A model generated the notes under the pieces. It saw only the letters and a list, made by a program, of their open reading frames with translations. It did not search any database and was not told the DNA's origin. A program made the position numbers and the translations under genes. From assembly GCA_947481575.1 (NCBI GenBank), contig CANKGV010000004.1, forward strand, positions 87,193-151,192: a stretch of DNA of 64,000 bases. The letters run 5' to 3'. Each line of letters starts with the position of its first letter. Within the stretch, counting starts at the first letter, position 1. Positions 1-11,113 of the stretch are shown here, in pieces. Source of the DNA: Alphaproteobacteria bacterium (lineage in GTDB: Bacteria > Pseudomonadota > Alphaproteobacteria > UBA2966 > CAIVPW01).

Positions 1-29
1 GCGGTTTCGGGACCCCAAGATGTTGGGGG

Positions 30-59
30 TTGTCTCTGGAATCGCTCCGCGGCTAGAAT
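30..59 (+). promoter_or_regulatory. Possible sigma70 promoter upstream of clpX
   Basis: TTGTCT (30-35) and TAGAAT (54-59) are separated by 18 bases and lie about 57 bases before the clpX start. The -10 matches consensus at five of six positions and the -35 is weak. clpX may also be read from an upstream clpP outside the window, so this is only a candidate. Confidence 0.35.
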
Positions 60-115
60 CGGGACAATCGGGGAATCGGCTGCTTCCTCCCCGGCCCCTC
101 TGGGTGGCGTAATTC

Positions 116-1372
116 ATGACCAAATCGGGCGACTCCAAGAACACGCTCTACTGCTCGTTCTGCGGCAAGAGCCAGCACGAAGTCCGGAAGCTCATTGCCG
201 GTCCGACCGTGTTCATCTGCGATGAATGCGTCGAACTGTGCATGGACATCATCCGCGAGGAGCACAAGAGCGCGCTGGTCAAGACCAGCGACGGTGTGCC
301 GACCCCGGAAGACATCGCGGGCGTTCTGGCGGACTACGTGATCGGCCAGGATCACGCCAAGCGCGTGCTCGCGGTCGCCGTCCACAACCACTACAAGCGG
401 CTCAGCCACAGCACGAAGTCGAACGACGTCGAGCTGGCGAAGTCGAACATCCTGTTGATCGGCCCGACCGGCTCGGGCAAGACGCTGCTGGCCCAGACGC
501 TGGCGCGCATCCTGGATGTGCCGTTCACCATGGCCGACGCCACCACGCTGACTGAAGCCGGTTACGTGGGCGAGGACGTGGAAAACATCATCCTCAAGCT
601 GCTGCAGGCGGCCGACTACAACGTCGAGCGGGCCCAACGCGGCATCGTCTACATCGACGAAGTCGACAAGATCAGCCGCAAGTCAGACAACCCGTCGATC
701 ACCCGCGACGTGTCGGGCGAAGGCGTGCAGCAGGCCCTGTTGAAGATCATGGAAGGCACCGTAGCCTCCGTGCCGCCGCAGGGCGGCCGCAAGCACCCGC
801 AGCAGGAGTTCCTGCAGGTCGACACGACCAACATCTTATTCATCTGCGGTGGCGCATTCGCCGGCCTGGAGCGGATCATCGCGGCCCGTGGCCAGGGCAC
901 CTCGATCGGCTTCGGCGCCGACGTGCGCTCGCCCGACGACCGCCGCACCGGTCAGGTGCTGAAGCAGGTCGAGCCGGAAGATTTGCTTAAGTTCGGTCTC
1001 ATTCCCGAATTCATCGGCCGTCTGCCGGTGATCGCGACCCTGGACGACCTGGACCTCAAGGCCCTGGTCGACATCCTGGTGCGCCCGAAGAACGCCCTGG
1101 TGAAGCAGTACCAGCGGCTGTTCGAGATGGAGAACGTGAAGCTCACGTTCTCGGACGACGCGCTCGCTGCCATCGCCCGCAAGGCGATCGGCCGCAAGTC
1201 CGGAGCCCGCGGCCTGCGCTCGATCATGGAGGCGATCCTGCTCGACACGATGTTCGAGCTGCCCGGCCTCGATGGGGTGGAGGAGGTCGTCATCAACTCG
1301 GAGGTGGTGGAAGGCCGGGCGCAACCCCTCCGCATCTACTCCGAGCGCCGGGAAGACATCTCCTCCGCCTGA
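116..1372 (+). CDS. clpX: ATP-dependent Clp protease ATP-binding subunit ClpX
   Basis: ClpX is the hexameric AAA+ unfoldase that feeds tagged proteins into the ClpP peptidase in the cytoplasm. The 418-residue product has the full family architecture. The N-terminal zinc-binding domain has cysteines at 13, 16, 35 and 38. Walker A is GPTGSGKT (116-123), the pore loop is GYVGED (149-154) and Walker B is IVYIDEVDK (177-185). An IGFG loop of the kind that docks on ClpP follows further on. The length is typical. The ATG start at 116 gives the complete zinc domain. The gene is followed by lon after 209 bases, the usual alphaproteobacterial order, and clpP presumably lies just outside the left edge. 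Confidence 0.98.
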   Translation: MTKSGDSKNTLYCSFCGKSQHEVRKLIAGPTVFICDECVELCMDIIREEHKSALVKTSDGVPTPEDIAGVLADYVIGQDHAKRVLAVAVHNHYKRLSHSTKSNDVELAKSNILLIGPTGSGKTLLAQTLARILDVPFTMADATTLTEAGYVGEDVENIILKLLQAADYNVERAQRGIVYIDEVDKISRKSDNPSITRDVSGEGVQQALLKIMEGTVASVPPQGGRKHPQQEFLQVDTTNILFICGGAFAGLERIIAARGQGTSIGFGADVRSPDDRRTGQVLKQVEPEDLLKFGLIPEFIGRLPVIATLDDLDLKALVDILVRPKNALVKQYQRLFEMENVKLTFSDDALAAIARKAIGRKSGARGLRSIMEAILLDTMFELPGLDGVEEVVINSEVVEGRAQPLRIYSERREDISSA

Positions 1373-1450
1373 TTTCTGGCCGGTTGCGGGGGCTTAGCAG
1401 GCTCGCCCAAGACGCGACGGCCGCACCGGCGGCCGCTGCGCGAGTGTGAC

Positions 1451-1479
1451 CTTGAAACACCGTCCCCGGTGCGCCACAT
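1451..1479 (+). promoter_or_regulatory. Possible heat-shock (sigma32-type) promoter for lon
   Basis: CTTGAAA (1451-1457) followed after 16 bases by CCACAT (1474-1479) resembles the RpoH consensus CTTGAAA-N(11-16)-CCCCAT. It sits about 100 bases before the lon start in the 209-base clpX-lon gap. lon is a classical RpoH target. The assignment is inference from the motif and position. Confidence 0.4.
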
Positions 1480-1581
1480 CCCTTGCAGCAGGCTGCGCCT
1501 TGTGGTCCGCTTGCGAACCCGGGCCTTTCCGGCTTCGCGTTGTACCCGGCCCCGCACGGGGCCCAGTGAGTAGCAGGAGCC

Positions 1582-4017
<2,436 letters not shown>

Positions 4018-4046
4018 TGCGCTAGCGCAACAGCGATACGGAAAGC

Positions 4047-4086
4047 GCGCCGGAGGCCTGAAAATCGCAGGAATCCGGCGCTTTTT
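4047..4086 (+). terminator. Intrinsic terminator after lon
   Basis: GCGCCGGA (4047-4054) pairs with TCCGGCGC (4074-4081), with a second inner stem CCTG/CAGG (4057-4060 with 4068-4071). Five T residues follow at 4082-4086. This is a canonical intrinsic terminator 30 bases after the lon stop. Confidence 0.8.
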
Positions 4087-4090
4087 CCCT

Positions 4091-4120
4091 TTGACGGGCC
4101 GTGTTGCAGCGAACTACACT
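4091..4120 (+). promoter_or_regulatory. Probable sigma70 promoter of hupB
   Basis: TTGACG (4091-4096) and TACACT (4115-4120) with an 18-base spacer sit immediately after the lon terminator and about 70 bases before the hupB start. This supports independent expression of hupB. Confidence 0.55.
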
Positions 4121-4188
4121 TCGCCACCCGTCCAAAACCGGTTTCAATTCAGAACAATTCCCGACAAAGAGCAGAGGGGGCCGAAATC

Positions 4189-4461
4189 GTGAACAAGAAC
4201 GATCTCGTGGCAGACGTCGCTCACGCGACTGACCTGTCTCGGGCAGACGCCGCAAAGGCAGTGGAGGGCGTGTTCGACTCCATTACCAAGGCGCTGTCGC
4301 AGGGCAACGAGGTCCGGCTGGTAGGCTTTGGCACGTTTACCGTGGCCAAGCGCGCTGCGGCGACTGGCCGCAATCCCAGGACCGGCGAAACCATTCAGAT
4401 CCCGGCGTCCAAGCAGCCCAAGTTCAAGGCGGGCAAAGCGCTTAAGGACGCAGTTAACTAG
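4189..4461 (+). CDS. hupB: DNA-binding protein HU-beta
   Basis: HU is a small dimeric nucleoid protein that bends and compacts DNA without strong sequence preference. The 90-residue product has the standard length, the conserved GFGTF turn (46-50) and the beta-arm beginning at GRNPRTG (60-66) with the DNA-intercalating proline at 63. The start is a GTG preceded by AGAGGGGG; no ATG is available at the right place. The lon-hupB order is common in proteobacteria. It has its own promoter and a perfect terminator, so it is likely monocistronic. Confidence 0.97.
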   Translation: MNKNDLVADVAHATDLSRADAAKAVEGVFDSITKALSQGNEVRLVGFGTFTVAKRAAATGRNPRTGETIQIPASKQPKFKAGKALKDAVN

Positions 4462-4506
4462 CCCAATTGGGCAATTAGCCCGTATTCGGGCTCCGGATTG
4501 CATACA

Positions 4507-4538
4507 GACCGGCCGCGAAAGCGGCCGGTCTCTTTTTT
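4507..4538 (+). terminator. Intrinsic terminator of hupB
   Basis: A perfect 10-bp stem, GACCGGCCGC (4507-4516) with GCGGCCGGTC (4521-4530), closes a GAAA tetraloop and is followed by TCTTTTTTT. This is a textbook terminator. Confidence 0.92.
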
Positions 4539-4611
4539 TGCCGGTTTTCTGGCGCGGTGTGGCACAGCCGCCTATGCTTTGCTGCTTGAACCCAGCGGGA
4601 GACCCTCCACG

Positions 4612-4923
4612 ATGCTGAACAGGTTGCTTTGCGCCGCCATCGCGTGCGGTTTGGCCGGGACGCCGGCTCTTGCGGCGGTCCCACCGGTAACATCCCCGCT
4701 CGCCGGGACTGCCGCCGCCGCCGCCCAAGTTGCGGCGGCCGATCCGCTGCTGAAGCAGGCCCAGGTGGCGCTGACGCGGCTCAAATTCGATCCGGGTCCG
4801 GCGGATGGTGTGCTCGGGGCCAAGACGGCAGCGGCCTTGCGCGCGTTTCAGAAGTCCAAGGGCTATGCCGAGTCGGGGATTCTGGACACGGCCACGGCCC
4901 AAGCGCTCGGCGTAAAGCGCTAG
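4612..4923 (+). CDS. Secreted peptidoglycan-binding domain protein
   Basis: The 103-residue protein starts with a signal peptide (about residues 1-22, ending in an ALAA-type cleavage region), has an Ala-rich spacer, and ends with a single peptidoglycan-binding (PG_binding_1-like) domain from about residue 47. In it the pattern of a three-helix repeat with a PADGVLGAKTAAALRAFQ motif is clear. It is therefore expected in the periplasm, bound to the cell wall. No catalytic domain is attached. The ATG at 4612 is chosen because it begins the signal peptide and follows GGGAGA; an in-frame extension upstream would overlap the hupB terminator. The target process is unknown. Confidence 0.8.
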   Translation: MLNRLLCAAIACGLAGTPALAAVPPVTSPLAGTAAAAAQVAAADPLLKQAQVALTRLKFDPGPADGVLGAKTAAALRAFQKSKGYAESGILDTATAQALGVKR

Positions 4924-5011
4924 CAGTCGGCGGACGGGGCTGCGGCTACCATTCGCCGCACGGCCCGAGGCCGCTCTTGTGTTCGCCGGGCTGTTCCGGG
5001 ATTCTCCGCGC

Positions 5012-5086
5012 GGGCGATTAGCTCAGCGGTAGAGCGTCTCGTTTACACCGAGAGGGTCGGGGGTTCGAACCCCTCATCGCCCACCA
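5012..5086 (+). tRNA. tRNA-Val (anticodon TAC)
   Basis: The 75-base cloverleaf has acceptor GGGCGAT paired with ATCGCCC, a D arm GCTCAGCGGTAGAGC, anticodon stem TCTCG/CGAGA with loop TTTACAC (anticodon TAC at 5044-5046), a T arm with GTTCGAA, and an encoded CCA at 5084-5086. In many alphaproteobacteria this tRNA lies next to tRNA-Asp between hupB and nuoA; here about 3 kb separates the two. Confidence 0.97.
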
Positions 5087-5103
5087 CGACCCATGCCACC
5101 GCC

Positions 5104-6576
5104 CTAGGTGGCTTGCAGGGTCAACCCGAAGAAGCGGCGGATGCCTTCCAGGATGCGGCCGGCGACGGTCTTCACGTCGCGGTCTTGGCTTGCCGCTTCC
5201 TCGATGGGCGGGTTTGCCGTGGCGACCTGACGCTCAGCGGCGACGGTGCTGATCATCTCGGCGATCTCCGGGCGGGAATCGAGCAACGGCTTGATGTTGT
5301 CCTTGCTGATCTCAAACACCACCGCCGACGCGGCGGCGATGACGGTCGCGGAACGCGGTAGGCCGGTGAGCAACGACATCTCGCCGAAGAACTCGCCCGG
5401 GCGCACCCGGCCGACCTTCACTGTCGTGTCCGAATCCTTGGCAGGGACCATCACTTCCAATACGCCTTCGACCAGGATGAACATCGACGCCCCGGCATCG
5501 CCGTGGCGGATGATGAGGTCGCCGGCGCCGAAATGGCGCAGAGTCATCGTGCTGGCGAGCTCGTCGCGCTCGGCCTGGGTCAGGCCGCGGAACAGGCTTA
5601 CGCGCGTCAGCAGCTGGGGGGCGTGCCGGTAATAATCCAGCGCGCGCTCCGGCATCGGCGCGGTGAACGTGTCGCGCTTTGGATAGGCGGGTGTGAGCCC
5701 TGCCTTTTGCAGGTGGTGCAGGACGTATTCGAGGACGACGTGCCGTGTCTTGCCCGGCGGACCGCGGCGGGGATCAAAAACGTACTTGAGCTTGTATTTG
5801 ACGCCCGTCTCGTCGATGGCGGAGATCAGCGATCTGGGCGCGGGCTCTGCCGCCAACTTGCCGGCCAATACCGCCTCCTTGAGCGCGGCATCAAACACCC
5901 GGAGCGCGCGTGAAGACTCGACCGAAAAGTCGAGCACGACGAGGACCTCGGATTCACTCGACGGAACCGGGCGCGACAGATTCGTGATCACACAGGTTCC
6001 GAGGACGCTATTGGGGATGGTCTGAATGTTGCCTTCGACAGTGAGCAACCGAGTGCTGCGCCAATTGCCTTCCTCGACCCGCCCACTGCCATGGACTAGG
6101 CCGCGCTCGGTGATCGACACGTAGTCGCCGATCTGGAACGGCCGTTCGATGTTGAGCGCCACGCCCGAGAACACGTCCCGGATCATGGTTTGCAGGGCAA
6201 GACCGATGACGAGGCCCATGGCGCCGGACGCGGTGAGGATTCCGGTCAGCGAGCGGTTGAACACGATGCCGACGATGCCGAGGGCGGCGACGAAGAAGAT
6301 CGTGGCGCCCGAGAGCTGCATCAACAGCCGCGGCGCTTGGGCGCCGGTCAACCGGACGAACACGGTCTCCCAGACGAAGATGTTGACGAGGCGGTTGCAG
6401 AGGAACGCCGCCGACAGCCACGCGCCGATGCCGAGGAAGTACGGGAAGAACTCGAACGTCCGCCCCAACGCGTTCGAACTGAACTCCCGCAATGCCGTGT
6501 CACCGAACGCGAAGATCGACACGAACACCAGGAAGATGAACGCGGGCAGGAGCAGTTTGCGGGTGATGGGGGCCAT
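5104..6576 (-). CDS. MscS-type channel with C-terminal cyclic-nucleotide-binding domain
   Basis: The 490-residue inner-membrane protein has about four hydrophobic segments (roughly 8-25, 46-62, 90-106, 115-135). The last is followed by the MscS pore/beta-domain signature GLVIGLALQTMIRDVFSG and ERPFQIGDYV. A cyclic-nucleotide-binding domain occupies about residues 330-450 with an intact phosphate-binding cassette (FGEMSLLTGLPRSATV, containing the Glu and Arg ligands). This architecture matches the bacterial cyclic-nucleotide-gated (bCNG) branch of the MscS superfamily, many members of which respond poorly to membrane tension. The ATG at 6576 begins just before the first membrane segment; a TTG at 6645 would add 23 residues. 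It lies between tRNA-Val and tRNA-Asp, with no obvious operon partner. Confidence 0.88.
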   Translation of the reverse strand: MAPITRKLLLPAFIFLVFVSIFAFGDTALREFSSNALGRTFEFFPYFLGIGAWLSAAFLCNRLVNIFVWETVFVRLTGAQAPRLLMQLSGATIFFVAALGIVGIVFNRSLTGILTASGAMGLVIGLALQTMIRDVFSGVALNIERPFQIGDYVSITERGLVHGSGRVEEGNWRSTRLLTVEGNIQTIPNSVLGTCVITNLSRPVPSSESEVLVVLDFSVESSRALRVFDAALKEAVLAGKLAAEPAPRSLISAIDETGVKYKLKYVFDPRRGPPGKTRHVVLEYVLHHLQKAGLTPAYPKRDTFTAPMPERALDYYRHAPQLLTRVSLFRGLTQAERDELASTMTLRHFGAGDLIIRHGDAGASMFILVEGVLEVMVPAKDSDTTVKVGRVRPGEFFGEMSLLTGLPRSATVIAAASAVVFEISKDNIKPLLDSRPEIAEMISTVAAERQVATANPPIEEAASQDRDVKTVAGRILEGIRRFFGLTLQAT

Positions 6577-6904
6577 CGATGCTTTGTGCCTGTATTCGGC
6601 CGCGGCGGGGTAAAAATCTGCCGTGTGCGTATCGCTATTCGGCAAGGCGGCCGCCGCGGCGTTGCCTCAGGGCCCCAAGTTGGGCGCGCCAAGGAACACC
6701 AGATGGGCCTAAAAGGTCAATCGCCGCGCGGGGTTCGGGCCAAATGGGCGCGCGCCCCGGCTTTCTCCGCGGTAGGCCTTGCCGACCGCCACCCCGCAAC
6801 CCTATGATTTTGGTGGGAGGCGCGAGTTATTGTGGGGCCCGGATCGTCGTAAGGGCCAGGCTCATCGCGTGAGCCTCTCGGACAAACTCTCGGAGAGCAC
6901 GAAA
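6577..6904. other. Intergenic region between divergent channel and DUF1344-like genes
   Basis: This 328-base gap separates two divergently transcribed genes. It holds a possible promoter for the rightward gene (6779-6808) and, in that gene's leader, a hairpin GGCTCA/TGAGCC around 6859-6875. The left part could encode the N-terminal extension of the channel protein if the TTG at 6645 is used. No convincing additional gene is seen. Confidence 0.5.
6779..6808 (+). promoter_or_regulatory. Possible sigma70 promoter of the DUF1344-like gene
   Basis: TTGCCG (6779-6784) and TATGAT (6803-6808) are separated by 18 bases, about 97 bases before the start codon at 6905. The -10 matches consensus at five of six positions. 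Confidence 0.45.
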
Positions 6905-7183
6905 ATGAAGAAGATTATGGGCGCCCTGGTGGCGGTCGCCGTGCTGGCGGTTGCCGGAATCGCGACTGCCGGTGACATCACCGGTACTATTAAGTCGGTC
7001 GCTGGTCGCGTTGTGACCTTGAAGGAAGACGGCAAGAGCTACACCGTACCGGCCGCGGTCGCCGGTCAGCCGGACATGATGGCCGGCCTCGGCGCCGATA
7101 ACCCGGTGCAGATCACGTTCACCACGGACGCCGCTGGCGTCAACCAGGTGAGCAAGATCGGCTCGGTCAAGGCGACGAAGTAG
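6905..7183 (+). CDS. Small secreted DUF1344-like protein
   Basis: The 92-residue product has a clear signal peptide (MKK followed by a hydrophobic stretch, cleavage near residue 22 after ATAG). A short beta-rich domain follows with the pattern DITGTIKSVAGRVVTLKEDG, which resembles the DUF1344 family of small periplasmic alphaproteobacterial proteins. The ATG at 6905 follows CGGAGAG at suitable spacing; an upstream in-frame extension lacks a signal peptide and is unlikely. Function is unknown. It is monocistronic, with its own promoter and a shared terminator to the right. Confidence 0.75.
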   Translation: MKKIMGALVAVAVLAVAGIATAGDITGTIKSVAGRVVTLKEDGKSYTVPAAVAGQPDMMAGLGADNPVQITFTTDAAGVNQVSKIGSVKATK

Positions 7184-7266
7184 TCCTTTGCCTTTGATCC
7201 TGCGGCGTTTGCCGCCGGGCATTGCGGCGCCGGCGCCTTGCCGGTGCTACCAGACATAGAAACGAG

Positions 7267-7297
7267 GGCCAGGAGCGGCGCTGCCGCTTTCCTGGCC
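7267..7297. terminator. Hairpin between convergent genes
   Basis: GGCCAGG plus AGCGGC (7267-7279) pairs with GCCGCT, two unpaired T, and CCTGGCC (7283-7297), giving about 13 base pairs around a GCT loop. It lies between the stops of two convergent genes (7183 and 7313) and probably acts as a bidirectional terminator, although T-runs are short. Confidence 0.55.
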
Positions 7298-7312
7298 TTC
7301 GCGTTTCCGGGG

Positions 7313-7957
7313 TCAGGCCAGCGCGCGCCAGACCTGCAGGCCGCCGTCGATCATGAACTGAACCGACAACGCGGCGAGGAGAATGCCGAGTACGCGGGTG
7401 ACGACGTTCACGCCGGTTACGCCCAGCAGCTTCATCATCCGGTCGGCAAGCCGGAACGCGATGAGGGTGGAAACCAGCACCACGACCAGCTCGATCAGAA
7501 TGCCGCCCTGGATCACCCAGTTGCCGCCGGCGTTACTCCACAGCAGCACGACAGACGTCATCGCGCCGGGACCGGCGATCAACGGAATGCCGAGCGGGAA
7601 CACCGAGGGATCCTCCCTGTTGCCCGCTTCCTCGTTTTCGCGCGGCGTGGTGGTGCGCAGGCCGGATTGGCGCGCCATCACCATGTCGATCGACAGCAAC
7701 AGCAGCAGGACCCCACCGGCGATCCGGAAGGCGGGCAGGGAGATCCCCATGAACGCGAGGGTCGGCCGGCCCATTAGCGCAAAGAAGAACAACACGCCGC
7801 CCGCCACCAGTACGGCGCGTAGCGCGATCTGACGCCGCTCCAGTTCGGGGTGGCTGCGGGTGAGGGTGCCGAACAACGGCGCGATCCCGACGGGGTCGAT
7901 GACCACCATCAGGGTGACAAAAGCGGCCAAGAGCTGTGCGGTCACGTCCGGAGTCAT
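7313..7957 (-). CDS. MarC family integral membrane protein
   Basis: The 214-residue protein is strongly hydrophobic with about six membrane segments and carries the MarC-family features: an N-terminal segment ending in VVIDPVGIAPLF, a GxPLIAGPGAMT motif in the second half, and a charged cytoplasmic loop (about 105-125) between halves. MarC proteins are inner-membrane proteins of unresolved transport function; the old link to multiple antibiotic resistance in E. coli is not supported. It is read toward the DUF1344-like gene and away from tRNA-Asp. The ATG at 7957 is preceded by ATAAGG. Confidence 0.88.
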   Translation of the reverse strand: MTPDVTAQLLAAFVTLMVVIDPVGIAPLFGTLTRSHPELERRQIALRAVLVAGGVLFFFALMGRPTLAFMGISLPAFRIAGGVLLLLLSIDMVMARQSGLRTTTPRENEEAGNREDPSVFPLGIPLIAGPGAMTSVVLLWSNAGGNWVIQGGILIELVVVLVSTLIAFRLADRMMKLLGVTGVNVVTRVLGILLAALSVQFMIDGGLQVWRALA

Positions 7958-8045
7958 GGGGCCTTATACCGCGGCGTCCCAGGAAGGCGCGACCCCAGCG
8001 AGCTTGACCCTGGTGGTGGGGCCGAGTACACCCAAGCCCGATTTC

Positions 8046-8122
<77 letters not shown>

Positions 8123-8259
8123 GTTCTCCGAACTGGCATTCGGACCCGAAGTCCGTCAGGTACCCGCAATATTTGCGTTCGTTGGCCGCACCGGGGCACG
8201 CCGGAGCGTGTCTGCTCGCGGATGCGGCATCTTGTGCCTCTCGTGCGACCAATCGGAAC

Positions 8260-8289
8260 TTGCATTTACGGAAATCACACCCGTAGACT
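8260..8289 (+). promoter_or_regulatory. Possible promoter of the nuo operon
   Basis: TTGCAT (8260-8265) and TAGACT (8284-8289) are separated by 18 bases and lie about 80 bases before nuoA. Read-through from tRNA-Asp is the alternative source of nuo transcription. Confidence 0.4.
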
Positions 8290-8323
8290 TGTTGCGCATC
8301 CGGTCGCGGGAACGAACGGATGT

Positions 8324-8349
8324 TGCGCTGGGGGAACAGCGCATTTTTT
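8324..8349 (+). terminator. Terminator-like hairpin in the nuo leader (possible attenuator)
   Basis: TGCGCTG (8324-8330) pairs perfectly with CAGCGCA (8337-8343) around GGGGAA, directly followed by six T (8344-8349). It lies only 19 bases before the nuoA start. It may end the tRNA-Asp transcript, or, if transcription starts near 8296, act as an attenuator of the operon. Confidence 0.7.
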
Positions 8350-8368
8350 GTCTTGGGGGGAGCGTGGC

Positions 8369-8734
8369 GTGCCGAGTCTTCTGGCCGAATATCTTCCGAT
8401 TGTGATTTTCATGGCCATCGCCGCGGGTCTTGCGGTGGCCTTTATCGGCGGATCGTGGCTGGCAGGACGTCAACGGCCGGACCCGGAAAAGCTGTCGCCC
8501 TACGAATGCGGTTTCGACACGTTTTCGGACGCGCGCCGGGAATTCGATGTGCGCTTCTACCTGGTCGCACTGCTGTTCATCATTTTCGACCTGGAAGTCG
8601 CCTTCCTATTTCCGTGGGCCATTTCCCTTAAGGAAGTCGGCGCGTTCGGCTTTTGGTCGATGATCGTGTTCCTGGGGGTGCTGACCGTGGGCTTTGCCTA
8701 CGAGTGGGGCAAGGGAGCGCTGGAATGGGAGTGA
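8369..8734 (+). CDS. nuoA: NADH-quinone oxidoreductase subunit A
   Basis: NuoA is a small membrane-arm subunit of respiratory complex I near the quinone-binding junction. The 121-residue product has three membrane segments and the conserved loop with [10 protein letters not shown] and the [21 protein letters not shown] region. The GTG at 8369 is chosen because it gives the usual family length and follows a strong GGGGGGAG ribosome binding site; the longer in-frame extension upstream would run through the leader hairpin. It is the first of fourteen nuo genes and overlaps nuoB by 10 bases. Confidence 0.95.
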   Translation: MPSLLAEYLPIVIFMAIAAGLAVAFIGGSWLAGRQRPDPEKLSPYECGFDTFSDARREFDVRFYLVALLFIIFDLEVAFLFPWAISLKEVGAFGFWSMIVFLGVLTVGFAYEWGKGALEWE

Positions 8735-9255
8735 CCGCCAACGTGTCTGTTCCGGTCGCGGGTACGGCGCCGTTCGGGCAGATGTCGGCCGACTTGGCCG
8801 ACCGCGGCTTCGTGGTCACCAAGCTCGACGACGTGGTGAACTGGGCGCGTACCGGATCGCTGTGGTGGATGACGTTCGGCCTCGCGTGCTGCGCGGTCGA
8901 AATGATGCACGCCTCCATGCCGCGCTACGACTTGGACCGGTTTGGCGTGGTGCCGCGCGCCAGCCCGCGTCAATCCGACCTGATGATTGTGGCCGGGACG
9001 CTGACCAACAAAATGGCGCCGGCGCTGCGCAAGGTTTACGACCAGATGGCCGAGCCGCGCTGGGTGATCTCGATGGGCAGCTGTGCCAACGGCGGCGGCT
9101 ACTATCACTATTCCTATTCGGTGGTGCGCGGGTGCGATCGCATCGTGCCGGTGGATGTATACGTTCCGGGCTGCCCGCCGACCGCTGAAGCACTCGTGTA
9201 CGGAATCCTGCAGCTGCAGAAAAAGATCCGCCGCACCGGCACGATTTCTCGCTAA
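8725..9255 (+). CDS. nuoB: NADH-quinone oxidoreductase subunit B
   Basis: NuoB is the peripheral-arm subunit that holds cluster N2, the last iron-sulfur centre before ubiquinone. The 176-residue product has the ligands Cys55-Cys56 ([10 protein letters not shown]), Cys120 ([10 protein letters not shown]) and Cys150 ([10 protein letters not shown]). The ATG at 8725 lies within the end of nuoA and gives a normal-length N terminus. Confidence 0.98.
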   Translation: MGVTANVSVPVAGTAPFGQMSADLADRGFVVTKLDDVVNWARTGSLWWMTFGLACCAVEMMHASMPRYDLDRFGVVPRASPRQSDLMIVAGTLTNKMAPALRKVYDQMAEPRWVISMGSCANGGGYYHYSYSVVRGCDRIVPVDVYVPGCPPTAEALVYGILQLQKKIRRTGTISR

Positions 9256-9281
9256 CGCCCACGGAAACGCGCGGGACACGC

Positions 9282-9935
9282 ATGACCATGGGAACCAACA
9301 AGACTGCCGAGTTGCAGCAGCTGGCGGAGTACGCCGCGGCGGCGCTGGGCAAGGTCATTACCAAGAGCGAAATCGCCTTTGGGGAACTGACCTTGAATAC
9401 CGAGCCTGGCGACCTGCTGGCCGTGCTGCGGTTCCTGCGCGACGATCCCAAGACGCGCTTCCGCCTGCTGATCGACATCGCGGCGGTCGATTACCCCGAG
9501 CGGGCCCGCCGCTTCGACGTGGTCTACAACATGCTGTCGCTGCCGCTGAACCTGCGGGTGCGGGTGCGGGTGCAGACGGACGAGGACACGCCGGTGCCTT
9601 CGGCGATGCCGGTGTACGTGGCGGCCGATTGGTTCGAGCGCGAGGCGTGGGACCTGTTCGGCGTGCTGTTCTCAGGGCACCCGGACTTGCGCCGGTTGCT
9701 CACCGACTACGGGTTCGAAGGCCACCCGATGCGCAAAGATTTCCCGCTCACCGGGCATGTCGAGGTTCGCTACGACGACGAACTGAAGCGTGTTGTGTAT
9801 GAGCCGGTGCGCCTGACTCAGGAATTCCGCCGCTTCGACTTCGTCAGCCCGTGGGAAGGTGCGGCACGCGTGCTGCTGCCCGGCGACGAGAAGGCGACGC
9901 AGTCCGCCGATAAGCCTGCGCCGAAAGCACCGTGA
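9282..9935 (+). CDS. nuoC: NADH-quinone oxidoreductase subunit C
   Basis: NuoC (30-kDa subunit) is a structural subunit of the complex I peripheral arm near the quinone module. The 217-residue product shows the family signature [19 protein letters not shown] followed by [19 protein letters not shown]. It is a separate gene and not fused to nuoD as in E. coli, the usual arrangement in alphaproteobacteria. Its stop overlaps the nuoD start. Confidence 0.97.
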   Translation: MTMGTNKTAELQQLAEYAAAALGKVITKSEIAFGELTLNTEPGDLLAVLRFLRDDPKTRFRLLIDIAAVDYPERARRFDVVYNMLSLPLNLRVRVRVQTDEDTPVPSAMPVYVAADWFEREAWDLFGVLFSGHPDLRRLLTDYGFEGHPMRKDFPLTGHVEVRYDDELKRVVYEPVRLTQEFRRFDFVSPWEGAARVLLPGDEKATQSADKPAPKAP

Positions 9936-11113
9936 TGGCTGAAACCGAAATCGCCAACTACACGATCAACTTCGGGCCGCAGCATCCGGCGGCGCACGGC
10001 GTGTTGCGCCTCGTGATGGAATTGGACGGCGAGGTTGTGGAGCGCGCCGATCCGCACATCGGGCTGCTGCATCGCGGCACCGAGAAGCTGATCGAGCACA
10101 AGACCTACGCCCAGGCGATCCCGTACTTCGACCGCCTCGATTACGTGTCGATGATGTGCCAGGAGCACGCGTTCGTGCTGGCAGCAGAGCGCCTGCTTGG
10201 CTTGCAGGTGCCGCTGCGCGGCCAGTACATCCGCGTTCTGTTCAGCGAGATCACGCGCATCCTCAACCACATTCTGAATGTGACCACCCAGGGGATGGAC
10301 GTGGGCGCCATGACCCCCGTGCTGTGGGGGTTCGAGGAACGCGAGAAGCTGATGGAGTTCTACGAGCGCGTTTCGGGCGCTCGCATGCACGCCAACTATT
10401 TCCGCGTCGGCGGCGTGCACCAGGACATGCCGGCGGGCATGGCCGACGATATCCGCACGTACATCAAAGGGCTCCCCAAGGTCATCGACGACATGGAGGG
10501 GCTGCTCACCGAGAACCGGATCTTCAAGCAGCGCAATGTCGATATCGGCGTCGTCACCGCCGAGCAGGCGATGGACTGGGGCTTCAGCGGCGTGATGCTG
10601 CGCGGCTCGGGCGTCGCCTGGGACCTGCGCAAGTCGCAGCCCTATGAGGTCTATGACCGCATGGACTTCGACATCCCGGTGGGCAAACACGGCGACTGCT
10701 ACGACCGCTACCTGTGCCGCGTCGAAGAAATGCGCCAGAGCATCCGCATCATCCTGCAATGCCTCGACCAGATGCCGGAAGGTCCGGTGATCGCCGATGA
10801 TCACAAGATCGTCCCGCCGCGGCGCACCGACATGAAGACGTCGATGGAAGCGCTGATCCATCATTTCAAGTTGTTCACCGAAGGCCACAAGGTGCCCGCC
10901 GGCGAGGTGTACGCGGCGGTCGAGGCGCCGAAGGGCGAGTTCGGCGTGTTCCTAGTTTCGGACGGCGGCAACAAGCCGTACCGCTGCAAGATCCGGGCGC
11001 CGGGCTTCCCGCACCTGCAGGCGCTGGACTTCATGACCCGCGGCCACATGCTCGCCGATACCGTGGCGATCATCGGCACGCTCGATATCGTGTTCGGGGA
11101 GATCGATCGATGA
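9935..11113 (+). CDS. nuoD: NADH-quinone oxidoreductase subunit D
   Basis: NuoD (49-kDa subunit) forms the ubiquinone-binding cavity with NuoB. The 392-residue product begins with the conserved [20 protein letters not shown] and continues with the [14 protein letters not shown] signature; the C terminus ends in the family's typical FGEIDR. The ATG at 9935 shares one base with the nuoC stop; a GTG three bases upstream is also possible. It overlaps nuoE by four bases. Confidence 0.98.
   Translation: MAETEIANYTINFGPQHPAAHGVLRLVMELDGEVVERADPHIGLLHRGTEKLIEHKTYAQAIPYFDRLDYVSMMCQEHAFVLAAERLLGLQVPLRGQYIRVLFSEITRILNHILNVTTQGMDVGAMTPVLWGFEEREKLMEFYERVSGARMHANYFRVGGVHQDMPAGMADDIRTYIKGLPKVIDDMEGLLTENRIFKQRNVDIGVVTAEQAMDWGFSGVMLRGSGVAWDLRKSQPYEVYDRMDFDIPVGKHGDCYDRYLCRVEEMRQSIRIILQCLDQMPEGPVIADDHKIVPPRRTDMKTSMEALIHHFKLFTEGHKVPAGEVYAAVEAPKGEFGVFLVSDGGNKPYRCKIRAPGFPHLQALDFMTRGHMLADTVAIIGTLDIVFGEIDR

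Noticed and set aside
1410..1440. GC-rich inverted repeat after clpX as a terminator
   Set aside because: The stem GGCCG/CGGCC is imperfect in its flanks and lacks a T-run; it cannot be separated from chance in such GC-rich DNA.
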